A stretch of DNA of 64,000 bases from Amycolatopsis pittospori (GTDB lineage Bacteria; Actinomycetota; Actinomycetes; Mycobacteriales; Pseudonocardiaceae). Positions 1 to 8,118 of this stretch are shown here, piece after piece. The translations under genes and the position numbers were made by a program. Every line of letters starts with the position of its first letter. Within the stretch, counting starts at the first letter, position 1. Location of the stretch: NCBI RefSeq assembly GCF_013870525.1, contig NZ_JACBXD010000026.1:1-64000 (forward strand), given 5' to 3'. The notes below the pieces were generated by a model. That model saw nothing but the letters and a program-made list of their open reading frames with translations. It was not told the DNA's origin and did not search any database.

Positions 1-830
1 AGGATGTCTTTCATGCGGCAGGACGTCTTCGGGACTTCGCCAACGTCGATATCGAAGGCCGGGATCGCCGGAGGCAGCCGGCAGGGCGCGCCGCCCGCCG
101 ACCAGCCCGTTCCGGCGATCCGGCGATGGACCGCGAGCAGGTCCTCCCCCGGTGAAACCCCGGTCTGTTCCCAAAGCGCGCGACGGCACCGGTCGAGGAC
201 GGCCAGCGCCGCGTCCCGGCGGCCGAGTCCGTGCAAGGCCTCGGCCAGCCATCCGGCGAACCGTTCGTCGGCCGGACGTTCGGCCAGCTCCGGCCCCAGC
301 CGGTCGGCGACCGCCTTGTGATCACCGGCCGCCAGTTCCAGTTCGACGAGCTTCCCGAGGACCGAACACCGCCGGTCTTCCAGCCACAGTTTGTGCGCCT
401 CCAGCAACGGACCGGCCGGGACGTCGGCGAACGCGCGGCCACGCCAGAGCCCCAGTGCCCGTTCGAGCAGCGCCCGGCGCTCGTCCCCGGTCACCGCCGC
501 GGCCGCCGCCGTCAGATCGAAGAAGGCGAGGACGTCCAGTTCCCCGTCCGACACCGTCAGCCGGTAGCCGCCCGGCCCCGACCGCAGCCGCTGCCGGACG
601 TCGTCGACCGGTACTCCGGGTGACAACGCCTTGCGTAGCTTGGAAACCGCCACCTGCACCACCGCGGCGGCACTCGACGGCGGTCCCTGCGGCCAGAGTT
701 CGTCCACGAGGGTGTCCCGGTGGACGAACTCGTTCGGGCGGGTCAGGAGCACCGCGAGCACCCGACGGGGCTGAGCCGCCGACGGTAACGGGACCGAGGC
801 CGCGAACGGGCCGAGCACCTTGAACTCCAC
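1..830 (-). CDS. SARP/AfsR-type transcriptional regulator, 3' part outside window
   Basis: The frame is open from a GTG at 830 to the left edge, giving at least 276 residues, so the C-terminus is missing. It begins VEFKVLGPF and continues through a winged-helix DNA-binding domain (PRRVLAVLL, DELWPQG, VSKLRKAL; about residues 1-95). A bacterial transcriptional activation domain of helical repeats follows (ALGLWRGRAF, ELAAGDHKAV, ALHGLGRRDAAL; to about residue 245). That is the N-terminal layout of SARP activators, which bind direct repeats in promoters, often of secondary-metabolite genes. NB-ARC or TPR parts, if present, lie beyond the edge. A GTG seven bases upstream at 837 is in another frame and gives a low-complexity shadow. 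Confidence 0.85.
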   Translation of the reverse strand, partial: MEFKVLGPFAASVPLPSAAQPRRVLAVLLTRPNEFVHRDTLVDELWPQGPPSSAAAVVQVAVSKLRKALSPGVPVDDVRQRLRSGPGGYRLTVSDGELDVLAFFDLTAAAAAVTGDERRALLERALGLWRGRAFADVPAGPLLEAHKLWLEDRRCSVLGKLVELELAAGDHKAVADRLGPELAERPADERFAGWLAEALHGLGRRDAALAVLDRCRRALWEQTGVSPGEDLLAVHRRIAGTGWSAGGAPCRLPPAIPAFDIDVGEVPKTSCRMKDI

Positions 831-913
831 GAACCACCTATCACCTGGACGGGTGATCAGAATCTAACCCGGCGAAGCCCCTGAGTTACCGCTTCTCACC
901 CGGATGGCCGCCC

Positions 914-1633
914 TCACCCGCCGGTATGAGCAAGCAGCTTGTCCCGCAAGGCGGGCTCGTTCGCCAGCGCCTCTTTCACCGTGTAGTCCAGCATCGGCTT
1001 GAGATCCCCGTACGGCCGCTTGGTCCAGTCGAGTGCGCCCTGCGGCGGCTCCGGGTCGTACTCGATGACGAACTGGATCGTCCGCGCGATCTCGGCGCCC
1101 ACGAGCCGCTCGACCAGGTGCAGCGCGAGGTCGATCCCCGCCGACACCCCGGCCGCGGTGATCACGTTCCCGTCCTCGACCCAGCGCTCGGCGACCGGTT
1201 CCGCACCGAACGCGCGGAGCAGGTCACGGAACATCCAGTGCGTCGCCGCACGGCGGCCTTCGAGGAGACCGGCCTGCCCCAGCACCAGCGATCCCGTGCA
1301 CACCGAGGTCACGAGTTCCGCGTTCGCCGACGCGGTCCGCACGTACTCGACCAGCTTCTCGTCGGCGAGGGCCTTCAGCGTCGGTGCGGCGCCGCCCGGG
1401 AGGAGCACCGCGTACGGCGACGGGACTTCCTCGTAGGTGTGGCTCGCCGCGAGCTTCAGCGGGTTGTCGGTGTCGATCGGCTCCTTCGTCTCACCGACCA
1501 CCACCGTCCGGTACTCCGGCACCGTGCTCGCCATGCCCTCCAGCACGGTCAGCGGCCCGACCATGTCGAGCGGGGTCATTCCCGGGTACACCACGAACGC
1601 GATGGTCTTCTTGTCGTCTGGGTTCTCAGCCAT
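914..1633 (-). CDS. DJ-1/PfpI family protein (isonitrile hydratase-like)
   Basis: 239 residues from an ATG at 1633. The fold is a class I glutamine-amidotransferase-like DJ-1/PfpI domain over nearly the whole length: FVVYPGMTPLDMVGP at the N-terminus, the VLLPGG strand, and the nucleophile elbow SVCTGSLVLG with the expected Cys, then THW and an AGVSAGIDLAL motif. These motifs match the cyclohexyl-isocyanide hydratase-like branch and the N-terminal domain of GlxA regulators, but the substrate cannot be read. It is divergent from the GlxA-type regulator at 1732, 98 bases away, which carries the same fold, so the two are probably related by duplication and may be co-regulated. Confidence 0.85.
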   Translation of the reverse strand: MAENPDDKKTIAFVVYPGMTPLDMVGPLTVLEGMASTVPEYRTVVVGETKEPIDTDNPLKLAASHTYEEVPSPYAVLLPGGAAPTLKALADEKLVEYVRTASANAELVTSVCTGSLVLGQAGLLEGRRAATHWMFRDLLRAFGAEPVAERWVEDGNVITAAGVSAGIDLALHLVERLVGAEIARTIQFVIEYDPEPPQGALDWTKRPYGDLKPMLDYTVKEALANEPALRDKLLAHTGG

Positions 1634-1731
1634 GGGGCCACCGTGTCGCAGTCCGCGCCGCGCCGGGCGCCCGATGTCCGGATTCCTGCGAACAACGTCC
1701 GACGGCCGGGCGAGGCTGCTAGCGTTCGATC

Positions 1732-2709
1732 ATGCCGGGTTCACCCAGACGAGTGTTGATCGTCGGTTACACCCATGCCGAGATGCTGGACATCGCCGGA
1801 CCGTCTGACGTCCTGGACGCCGCGACCAAACTCGGTGGACGGCCGGGATACGACATCATGCTCGCCAGCGTCGACGGCCGCGGCATCCGCTGCGAGTCCG
1901 GGCTGACCTTGCAGGCACAGCACCGGCTCGACCAGATCACCGGCGAATTGGACACCCTGATCGTCGCGGGCGGCACCGGACACGAGACCGCCGCCGCCGA
2001 TCCGCGGATCGTCTCCCACATCCGCAGGCTCGCGCAGAACAGCCGCCGCGTCGCGTCGGTGTGCACCGGCGCCACCGTGCTCGCCGCGTGCGGACTGCTG
2101 AACGGGCGCCGTGCCACGACCCACTGGCGGTTCGCGAACCGGCTCGCGACGAGCTACCCGCAGGTGAACGTCGACCCGGTGCCGCTGTACGTGCGCGACG
2201 GGAACGTCTACACGGCGGCGGGGGTCACCAGCGGGATCGACCTCACGCTCGCGTTCGTCGAAGAGGACCACGGCCCGAGTCTCGCCCGGGAGACCGCCCG
2301 CATGCTGGTGACCTACCTGCAGCGGCCGGGGAACCAGGCGCAGGTGAGCATGTTCCTGTCCGGGCCGCCGCCGGAGAACCGGTTGGTCCGCGACATCACC
2401 GCGTACGTCGCCGAGCATCTCGCCGGCGATCTCAGCGCCACCGTGCTCGCCGACCGGGCCGGGATCAGCACCCGGCAGCTGACCAGGCTGTTCGACGCGC
2501 ACCTGAGTACGACGCCCAGCCGGTACGTCCGCGCGGCGAGGACCGAGAACGCGGCGAAACTGTTGTGCGGCACCGAACTCCCGCTGACCTCGATCGCCCG
2601 GCGATGTGGCTTCGGCTCGACGGAGACCCTTCGTCAAGCCTTCCTGGACCACTTCGACACGCCGCCGTCGGCGTATCGCCGGGTGCATCTGCGGCAGGCG
2701 TTCGGCTAG
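1732..2709 (+). CDS. GlxA family transcriptional regulator (DJ-1/PfpI + AraC HTH)
   Basis: 325 residues. Residues about 1-190 form a DJ-1/PfpI domain (VLIVGYTHAEMLDIAGPSD, the Cys elbow SVCTGATVLA, THW, AGVTSGIDLTL). Residues about 215-320 form an AraC-type double helix-turn-helix (LSATVLADRAGISTRQLTRLF, then LTSIARRCGFGSTETLRQAF with the usual F-PPSAYR end). Such proteins act as cytoplasmic activators or repressors sensing small metabolites through the DJ-1 domain. The likely target is the divergent DJ-1 gene at 914-1633. The ATG is the first start in frame after the divergent spacer. Confidence 0.9.
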   Translation: MPGSPRRVLIVGYTHAEMLDIAGPSDVLDAATKLGGRPGYDIMLASVDGRGIRCESGLTLQAQHRLDQITGELDTLIVAGGTGHETAAADPRIVSHIRRLAQNSRRVASVCTGATVLAACGLLNGRRATTHWRFANRLATSYPQVNVDPVPLYVRDGNVYTAAGVTSGIDLTLAFVEEDHGPSLARETARMLVTYLQRPGNQAQVSMFLSGPPPENRLVRDITAYVAEHLAGDLSATVLADRAGISTRQLTRLFDAHLSTTPSRYVRAARTENAAKLLCGTELPLTSIARRCGFGSTETLRQAFLDHFDTPPSAYRRVHLRQAFG

Positions 2710-2751
2710 GCCGAATGCGGGCCACGATCGGCGGCTGTGGAGGATGTGCGG

Positions 2752-4197
2752 GTGAACCGCCGCGACATCTCCGACGACGACACCGGCCCGATTCGCCGGG
2801 TTACGGACGCTCCGTCCGACCGTTCGTCCGGAACGTCCCGTACGCCGCGCCGGACCCCGCCGGAAGGCACCCGGCGCGCGCGTCCCCCGGCCCAGCGACC
2901 GCGTCCGACCGAGCCGGGAAGACGTCGCGCCGCCGAGCCGGAAGCCGCGGCGAAGCCCGCCCCGAAACCCGAGACGAAACCCGAGTCCGTCGGCCATGGG
3001 CACGGGCACTCGCACGGCCACGGACCGGCGGCACCCGCGTCGCGTCGCGTCCGGCTGCTGCTCATGTGGCTGCTGATCCCGCTGGCCGTCGCGACCGTCG
3101 TCGGCATGATCGTGCTCTACCCGTGGGGCAAGGATCCGGCGAAAAGCGTGTTCCCCCAAGGAACTCCGGTGAACGCCACGGTCACCACGACGATCACCGG
3201 GCCCTGTCTGGCCGAAGGTCAGGTCCAGGTCGGCGAGCCGCCGCCCGACGCGAAGCCGTGTCTCACCACCGATCTGAAGATGACCGACGGCCCCGGCGTC
3301 GGGAAGCCGTTGAAGCTCACCCTCCCGATAGAGCCGAGCACTCCGCGGTTCACCACCGGCGACAAGGTGGTGTTGTCCTACAACGGCGGCGACGTCGCGA
3401 ACCCGACGTCGTTCCAGATCGTCGACTTCCAGCGCGGGACGCCGTTGCTGCTGCTCGCCGGTCTGTTCGCGCTCGCGGTGATCGTGCTGGGCCGCTGGCG
3501 GGGTCTCGCCGCGCTGATCGCGCTCGGGCTGAGCTTCCTGGTGCTGGCGCTGTTCGTGCTGCCGTCGATCCTCGCCGGGGAGAGTCCGCTGCTGGTGGCG
3601 ATCGCGGGTGCGGGCGCGATCATGTTCGTCGCGCTCTACCTGACGCACGGGCTGTCCGCGAGAACCTCGGTCGCGGTGCTGGGGACCCTGGTGAGCCTGG
3701 TCCTGATCGGCGTCCTGTCGGCGATCTTCTCGGCCGCGTCGTCCCTGACCGGCCTCGACGACAGCACCTCGCAGCTGATCGGCTCGCTCGGGCACGGGAT
3801 CGACGCGCGGGGCCTGTTGCTGGCCGGCGTCGTGATCGGCGCGCTCGGTGTACTCGACGACGTCACGGTCACGCAGACGAGCGCGGTCTGGGAACTCCGG
3901 CGCGCGAATCCGGCCCTCGGCTGGCGCGAGCTCTACAACGCGGGCCTGCGGATCGGGCGCGACCACGTCGGCTCCGCGGTCAACACACTCGTCATGGCCT
4001 ACGCGGGCGCGGCGCTGCCGGTGCTGCTGTACACGTCGCTTTCCGGCGTCGGGCTCGGCTCGATCCTCGGCGCGGAGGAGATCGCGCAGGAGATCGTGCG
4101 GACACTGGCCGGGAGCGTCGGCATCGTCGCCGCGGTGCCGGTCACCACCGTCCTGGCCGCGCTGATCGCTTCGAGGGAGCCTCAAGAGTCCCTGTAG
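2752..4197 (+). CDS. YibE/F family membrane protein
   Basis: 481 residues from GTG 2752, chosen because GGAGG (2739-2743) lies 8 bases upstream; in-frame GTGs at 2737 and 2746 have no such site. A disordered N-terminus rich in Pro, Arg and Glu ends in a His-rich run (GHGHGHSHGHG, about residues 83-93). One membrane helix follows (about 105-127), then an extracytoplasmic domain, then six to seven membrane helices typical of YibE/F (starting LLLLAGLFALAVIVLG and including LLLAGVVIGALGVLDDVTVTQ). YibE/F function is unsettled; transport has been proposed. The His-rich segment could bind metal, which is inference. It ends just before a small gene at 4295. Confidence 0.85.
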   Translation: MNRRDISDDDTGPIRRVTDAPSDRSSGTSRTPRRTPPEGTRRARPPAQRPRPTEPGRRRAAEPEAAAKPAPKPETKPESVGHGHGHSHGHGPAAPASRRVRLLLMWLLIPLAVATVVGMIVLYPWGKDPAKSVFPQGTPVNATVTTTITGPCLAEGQVQVGEPPPDAKPCLTTDLKMTDGPGVGKPLKLTLPIEPSTPRFTTGDKVVLSYNGGDVANPTSFQIVDFQRGTPLLLLAGLFALAVIVLGRWRGLAALIALGLSFLVLALFVLPSILAGESPLLVAIAGAGAIMFVALYLTHGLSARTSVAVLGTLVSLVLIGVLSAIFSAASSLTGLDDSTSQLIGSLGHGIDARGLLLAGVVIGALGVLDDVTVTQTSAVWELRRANPALGWRELYNAGLRIGRDHVGSAVNTLVMAYAGAALPVLLYTSLSGVGLGSILGAEEIAQEIVRTLAGSVGIVAAVPVTTVLAALIASREPQESL

Positions 4198-4294
4198 CAA
4201 CAGGCTTCCCAAAGCGCGTGCCCCACGCGCGATCACGGGCCGGAGTCGGGTACGAAGAGCCGCATCCGAGGTTCGCCGCGTGATCGGAGGGGCC

Positions 4295-4552
4295 ATGTTC
4301 GGCGTTTTGGACGCTGTGTTCGCTATCCCCGGACAGCTGACCGCCGTCGCGCGGCGCGTGCTCGTCTCGACCTTCGAAGCCGTCGAGGCGGTCCCCCGGA
4401 TCGCCGCCGCGCTCGACGACGTCCGGGCGACGCTCAAGCACTCGGAGCGGCTGGCGACCTTCGCCGCGGGCGAGTTGCCGGAGATCGTCTACCAGCTGGA
4501 AGAGATCAAGGCACGGCTGGAAAAGCTGGAAAGCCGTACCGAAGTCTCGTGA
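4295..4552 (+). CDS. Small protein of unknown function with C-terminal coiled coil
   Basis: 85 residues from ATG 4295, which has GGAGG at 4286-4290; a GTG at 4280 is in frame but lies upstream of that site. The N-terminal half (FGVLDAVFAIPGQLTAVARRVL) is amphipathic or membrane-associating. The C-terminal half is a heptad-like coiled coil (LPEIVYQLEEIKARLEKLES). I recognise no family. It follows the YibE/F gene on the same strand after about 97 bases and is followed immediately by a long palindrome at 4574-4626. Confidence 0.65.
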   Translation: MFGVLDAVFAIPGQLTAVARRVLVSTFEAVEAVPRIAAALDDVRATLKHSERLATFAAGELPEIVYQLEEIKARLEKLESRTEVS

Positions 4553-4573
4553 GTGGCGGATCCCGTGGGAGGT

Positions 4574-4626
4574 GTTGCGAAAGCCACTTTCACAACCTTC
4601 AACGTTGCGAAAGTGGCTTTCGCAAC
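4574..4626. repeat. Long intergenic palindrome (GTTGCGAAAG type)
   Basis: Perfect 18-base arms, GTTGCGAAAGCCACTTTC at 4574-4591 and its complement at 4609-4626, around a 17-base centre. It lies between convergent genes, 21 bases past one stop codon and 19 bases before the other, so it may act as a two-way terminator, although there is no T tract. Confidence 0.8.
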
Positions 4627-4645
4627 ACGCGCCGCTGTGCCGTGC

Positions 4646-5302
4646 TCACTCCAAGGTCGCCACGAACCGGCTGACCGCTTCCATCGTGAACCGCTGGATG
4701 TACTTCCCCGAAGGCGCCGCCGAAGCCAGCCGATAGAGCGGCCGCTCGGCGGCCGCGTCCCCGCGCGCTTCCGACTTCAGCTGCGCCACCAGCAGTTCCG
4801 AGAACACCAGACCGTTCGCCTCGGTGTTGTTCATCAGCGCGTTGGCCAGTTTGCGCAGCTGCAGGATGCCGAGTTCCCGGCCGCCCGCGCCCGAATAGAC
4901 GGCCAGGTCGACCTTCGCCACCTTGCGACGCTTGCCCGCGTTCACCAGGAGGCTGACCGTCCGGGTGCCGCGCACGTCGCTGATCACGAGATCGATGCGC
5001 TCGGCGTCGGTCAGCTCGATCCGCCGCATGCCCCAGGTCCGCACGAGGAGCGTGGTGCCTTCGAGCCAGACGCGGCGGCGCAGGTTGTACATCATGATGT
5101 AGACCAGCGGGATCGCGATCACCCCGGCGACGACGAGCCCGGCGATCTCACCGCCGATCAGTCCGGCGATCCCGCCGAAAGCGGCGGCGAAGATCACCAC
5201 GCCGGCGATGCTGGAGCAGCCGCGCCGACGTCGGAGCTTGGGGTCGTCGTGGAACAGCGGGAGGCGCTCGGGGGTTTCCGGCGTACCGGTCGGCTCGGCC
5301 AT
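4646..5302 (-). CDS. Membrane-anchored protein of unknown function, PH-like
   Basis: 218 residues from ATG 5302, which overlaps the stop of the upstream hydrolase gene (TGATG), so the two are translationally coupled. After a charged N-terminus come two membrane helices (about residues 32-71, GVVIFAAAFGGIAGLIGG and LVVAGVIAIPLVYIMM). A cytoplasmic domain follows with the strand pattern of bacterial PH-like domains (RRVWLEGTTLLVRTWGMRRIELTDAERIDL). I cannot assign a function. A GTG at 5305 is in frame but less likely as a start. Confidence 0.75.
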   Translation of the reverse strand: MAEPTGTPETPERLPLFHDDPKLRRRRGCSSIAGVVIFAAAFGGIAGLIGGEIAGLVVAGVIAIPLVYIMMYNLRRRVWLEGTTLLVRTWGMRRIELTDAERIDLVISDVRGTRTVSLLVNAGKRRKVAKVDLAVYSGAGGRELGILQLRKLANALMNNTEANGLVFSELLVAQLKSEARGDAAAERPLYRLASAAPSGKYIQRFTMEAVSRFVATLE

Positions 5303-5910
5303 CACGCGCCCGTCCCGGCCAGGAACGGGTTGCCCGCGCGCTCCTGCCCGATCGTGGTGGCGGGGCCGTGACCCGGGAGGACGACGGTGTCGTCGGGCAG
5401 CGTCATCACCGTGGCGCCGAGGGACCGCATCAGTTCGTCGCCTTCACCCGAAGACCGGCCGATCGAACCGGCGAACAGGCTGTCCCCGGTGAGCACGATC
5501 CGGCCGCCCTCGGCGGAGGTCAGCCCGAAGACCACCGAACCGGCGGTGTGTCCCGGTGTGCGGGACACCGTGATCTCCAGTCCGGCCAGCCGGAGCGGGC
5601 CTTCAACGAGTGGCACGATCCCGTCCTTCCGTTCCCCGGCGTCCGCGGCCGTCAGTGGCCGGTCCGCCTCGTGCAGATAGAGAGGTATTCCGTGGCGGGC
5701 GCCGACCTCGGCCGCGGAAGCGACGTGATCCGGGTGCCCGTGCGTCGCGAGCATCGCGACCGGCGTCAGCCCGTGGGCGGCCAACGCGGCCTCCAGCGGC
5801 TCGACGACGTCCTCGCCGGGGTCGACGATCACGCACTCCCCGCCGTCGGCCGGGGCGAGCAGATAGCAATTGGCTTCGAGGGGGCCTGCCGGAAACCCGA
5901 CAACCAGCAC
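5302..5910 (-). CDS. MBL-fold metallohydrolase (glyoxalase II-like)
   Basis: 202 residues from GTG 5910, which has a strong GAGGAGG site upstream; an in-frame start at 6015 would run back across the divergent promoter region. The zinc-binding signature is clear: THGHPDH (about residues 56-62), a later His in RTPGHTAGS, Asp in LTGDSLF, and His in LPGHGP. These are the ligands of glyoxalase II-type hydrolases. The substrate is not known; this branch sits beside a divergent cyclophilin and relA in many actinobacteria, as it does here. The reading of the family is firm, the reaction is not. Confidence 0.88.
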   Translation of the reverse strand: MLVVGFPAGPLEANCYLLAPADGGECVIVDPGEDVVEPLEAALAAHGLTPVAMLATHGHPDHVASAAEVGARHGIPLYLHEADRPLTAADAGERKDGIVPLVEGPLRLAGLEITVSRTPGHTAGSVVFGLTSAEGGRIVLTGDSLFAGSIGRSSGEGDELMRSLGATVMTLPDDTVVLPGHGPATTIGQERAGNPFLAGTGA

Positions 5911-6065
5911 GAAACGCCTCCTCGCATCTTCCACCGAACAGGTGACAGGATGGCCCTGATCACGATCAAGTAAGCGTAGCGGCCCCTGTACGGGGGCCTC
6001 ACAGGCTGTGCCCATAGACTCCCGCTACTCAGACGTGTGACATCGAGTGGAAACCGGGAGGGCGG

Positions 6066-6923
6066 GTGCCGACCAACCAGCAGCGCCGCGAAGCCGCGAA
6101 GCGCAAGCTCGAGCGACAGATCGTGCGACGGGCCGAGAAGGCCAAGCGCCGCAGGATCGTCGGCTCGGTGGCGGTCGTCGGCGTCGTCGCGATCGTGGCG
6201 GGCGCGGTGTGGTGGATCGTCAGCAGTAACAATGGTGACGACGCCGCTTCCGACGCTTCCCCGAGCTCGGCTCCTCCGACCCCCGAGGTCACCATCCCCA
6301 CCGAACGCACGCCGATGCCCAAGCGGGCGACGCCGTTGGCGAACCCGGTGGCCTGTGACTTCAAGGACGACGCCAGCAAGCAGGCCTCGAAGAAGGTGAA
6401 CAAGCCGGAAGGCAAGGACGTCTCTTCGAACGGCACGGTCAACGTCGTGCTGAAGAGCACCGCGGGCGACATCCCGCTGACGCTCGACAAGGCACTCGCC
6501 CCGTGCGCGGTGCAGAGCTTCATCAGCCTCTCGCAGCAGGGCTACTTCAACGACACCAAATGCCACCGGCTCGGCACCGTCGGCCTGCAGATGCTGCAGT
6601 GCGGCGACCCCGAGGCCAGCGGTATGGGCGGTCCGGGCTACACGATGCCGGACGAGGCGTTCAAGGAGATCAAGTACGGCCGCGGCCTTCTCGCGATGGC
6701 GAAGACGCAGCAGCCGAACTCCGGCGGCAGCCAGTTCTTCATGGTCTACGGCGAAGCCGAGCTGCCCGCGGAGTACTCGGTCTTCGGCAGCATCTCCGAC
6801 GAGGGCCTGAAGGTGCTCGACAAGGTCGCCAAGGCGGGCGTGAACGCGCAGGCCGGCACCGGCGACGGCACCGGCCCGCCGAACACCGAGGTCAAGTTCA
6901 CCGGCGTCACGGTCAACGCCTGA
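6066..6923 (+). CDS. Membrane-anchored cyclophilin-type peptidyl-prolyl isomerase
   Basis: 285 residues from GTG 6066 preceded by a purine-rich site. A basic cytoplasmic tail (residues 1-35, many Arg/Lys) leads to one membrane helix (about 36-58, VAVVGVVAIVAGAVWWIV). A Ser/Pro linker follows, then a cyclophilin domain (about 125-283) with the landmarks KCHRLGT, GYTMPDE, LLAMAKTQQPNSGGSQFFMVYG and YSVFGSI. The usual catalytic Arg of the FHRV motif is represented by CHRLG. It should act on the outer face of the membrane, assisting folding of exported proteins. It is divergent from the metallohydrolase gene. Confidence 0.92.
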   Translation: MPTNQQRREAAKRKLERQIVRRAEKAKRRRIVGSVAVVGVVAIVAGAVWWIVSSNNGDDAASDASPSSAPPTPEVTIPTERTPMPKRATPLANPVACDFKDDASKQASKKVNKPEGKDVSSNGTVNVVLKSTAGDIPLTLDKALAPCAVQSFISLSQQGYFNDTKCHRLGTVGLQMLQCGDPEASGMGGPGYTMPDEAFKEIKYGRGLLAMAKTQQPNSGGSQFFMVYGEAELPAEYSVFGSISDEGLKVLDKVAKAGVNAQAGTGDGTGPPNTEVKFTGVTVNA

Positions 6924-6944
6924 CCTGAAGCCGGAGATCAACGG

Positions 6945-6978
6945 CGCGCCCGCCGGGTCGGCAGACCCGGCGGGCGCG
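6945..6978. terminator. Hairpin downstream of cyclophilin gene
   Basis: Perfect 15-base GC-rich arms (6945-6959 and 6964-6978) with a 4-base loop, 21 bases after the cyclophilin stop. Only a weak TTCGG follows, so it is a hairpin terminator without a good T tract. Confidence 0.7.
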
Positions 6979-6990
6979 TTCGGCTACGGA

Positions 6991-7038
6991 GGTCGTGAGT
7001 GGCGATTCGTGTTCTAACCCGAATCGCCACTCACGACC
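6991..7038. repeat. Long intergenic palindrome (GTCGTGAGTG family), copy 1
   Basis: Arms GGTCGTGAGTGGCGATTCG and its complement, with two mismatches near the centre. The same outer arms recur at 20404-20451 and 54507-54552, and a single right arm occurs at 7181-7202. Confidence 0.85.
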
Positions 7039-7076
7039 AGTTTGACGCACCCGGTGCCGCGTTCTGGTCGTCTGGA

Positions 7077-7131
7077 GTCCGTGAAGGCCTCCTTGAGGGA
7101 CTCTGGGTCCCTCAAGGAGGCCTTCACGGAC
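7077..7131. repeat. Long intergenic palindrome (GTGAAGGCCTCCTT family), copy 1
   Basis: Perfect 25-base arms (7077-7101 and 7107-7131) and a 5-base loop. The arm core GTGAAGGCCTCCTT is shared with 54579-54629, partly with 57341-57374, and with a solo arm at 62122-62140. The inner arm sequence differs between copies but stays self-complementary. Confidence 0.85.
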
Positions 7132-7180
7132 CACGGTCCCGCCCCGGCAGCCGGAGGTACTTGAGACACGGTCGGCTCTG

Positions 7181-7202
7181 ACCCGAATCGCCACTCACGA
7201 CC
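7181..7202. repeat. Solo arm of the GTCGTGAGTG palindrome family
   Basis: 22 bases (ACCCGAATCGCCACTCACG plus ACC) identical to the right arm of the 6991-7038 and 54507-54552 elements, with no left arm next to it. It looks like the remnant of a second copy. Confidence 0.7.
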
Positions 7203-7302
7203 AGCCGCACAGGTCACGACAACTTCGCCTCCTTCTCGATGACTCGAACCGACGACCGCGTTCGCACGTGTAATGAGTAGCCGTCTCCGGAAGGAAAGAC
7301 CC

Positions 7303-8118
7303 TTGGCTGCTCAACGGGTTCGATCCAGTTTCGTCCTCGCCGTGCTGTTCAGCGGCCTTCTGGGCGGTGCGGCCCACGCGCAGGACGGGCCACCGGGCGC
7401 CGTCGTCAAGTACTTCGTGGTCCCGTACTCGGCGAATCCCGACGAGAACACGCTGTTCCGGATCGCGGAACAGACGCTGGGCGCGGGATCGCGCTACCAG
7501 GAGATCTTCCGCCTCAACGAGGGCAGGCTCCGGCCGGACGGCACCGCGTTCACGAATCCGTCCTCGATCCAGCCGGGCCAGGTCCTGCAACTCCCGGACG
7601 ACGCGCGCGGCGCGCTCAACGGCCCGCTGCCCGCCGGGCAGACGCCCGCTCCCGCCGCTCCCCCGCCGCGACCCGCACAAGCCGTCACGCCGGCCGCCAG
7701 CGCGCCGTCAGGCAGTCTCGTGGCGTCCTTGGCGACGGGGATCGGCGGAGTGCTGCTGGGTCTCCTCGGCGGGCTAAGGATGCGGCGCGCCTGGACCCGG
7801 CGTGGGGCTCCCGCACCTGAGCCCGAACCGCCGACGGAACCCGTGATCAAGCCGGTCGACGACGAATTCCCGCCCAGCACCGGCACCCTGGACCTGCCCG
7901 CCAGGCATCGGCTGGAGGAGACCGGGCCGATCCAGGACTGGGTACCGCTTCCGGAGGTTCCCGGCAGGCACTCGTACTTCTTCCTGAGCATGGCCGACAC
8001 CCAGCTGATCGCCGCCATCCATCCGGACGCCCGGATCAACTTCACGGTGATGACCGCTCCCCTGCCGAAACCGGTGGTCATCGACATGCCGGACGAAGGC
8101 GCGGTACGGAACTCGTGA
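7303..8118 (+). CDS. Exported LysM-like protein with C-terminal membrane helix
   Basis: 271 residues from TTG 7303, preferred because GGAAGG lies just upstream; ATG 7273 is in frame, adds ten residues and has no site. A signal peptide (VRSSFVLAVLFSGLLGGAAHAQ) is followed by a LysM-like segment (about residues 35-95: YFVVPYSANPDENTLFRIA, LGAGSRYQEIFRLNEG, IQPGQVLQLPDD). Then come a Pro/Ala linker, a membrane helix (LVASLATGIGGVLLGLLGG), and a roughly 110-residue acidic and Pro-rich tail, presumably cytoplasmic. Binding to peptidoglycan is inferred from LysM. It ends one base before the convergent enoyl-CoA hydratase gene. Confidence 0.75.
   Translation: MAAQRVRSSFVLAVLFSGLLGGAAHAQDGPPGAVVKYFVVPYSANPDENTLFRIAEQTLGAGSRYQEIFRLNEGRLRPDGTAFTNPSSIQPGQVLQLPDDARGALNGPLPAGQTPAPAAPPPRPAQAVTPAASAPSGSLVASLATGIGGVLLGLLGGLRMRRAWTRRGAPAPEPEPPTEPVIKPVDDEFPPSTGTLDLPARHRLEETGPIQDWVPLPEVPGRHSYFFLSMADTQLIAAIHPDARINFTVMTAPLPKPVVIDMPDEGAVRNS

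Noticed and set aside
1741..4437. 898-residue open frame on the minus strand opposite the GlxA-like and YibE/F genes
   Set aside because: It covers two well-supported genes on the other strand, lacks any recognisable motif and is very rich in Arg, Asp and Gly, as expected for antisense frames at this GC content.
7273..7302. ATG 7273 as start of the LysM-like gene
   Set aside because: No ribosome-binding site, whereas TTG 7303 has one and opens the signal peptide directly.
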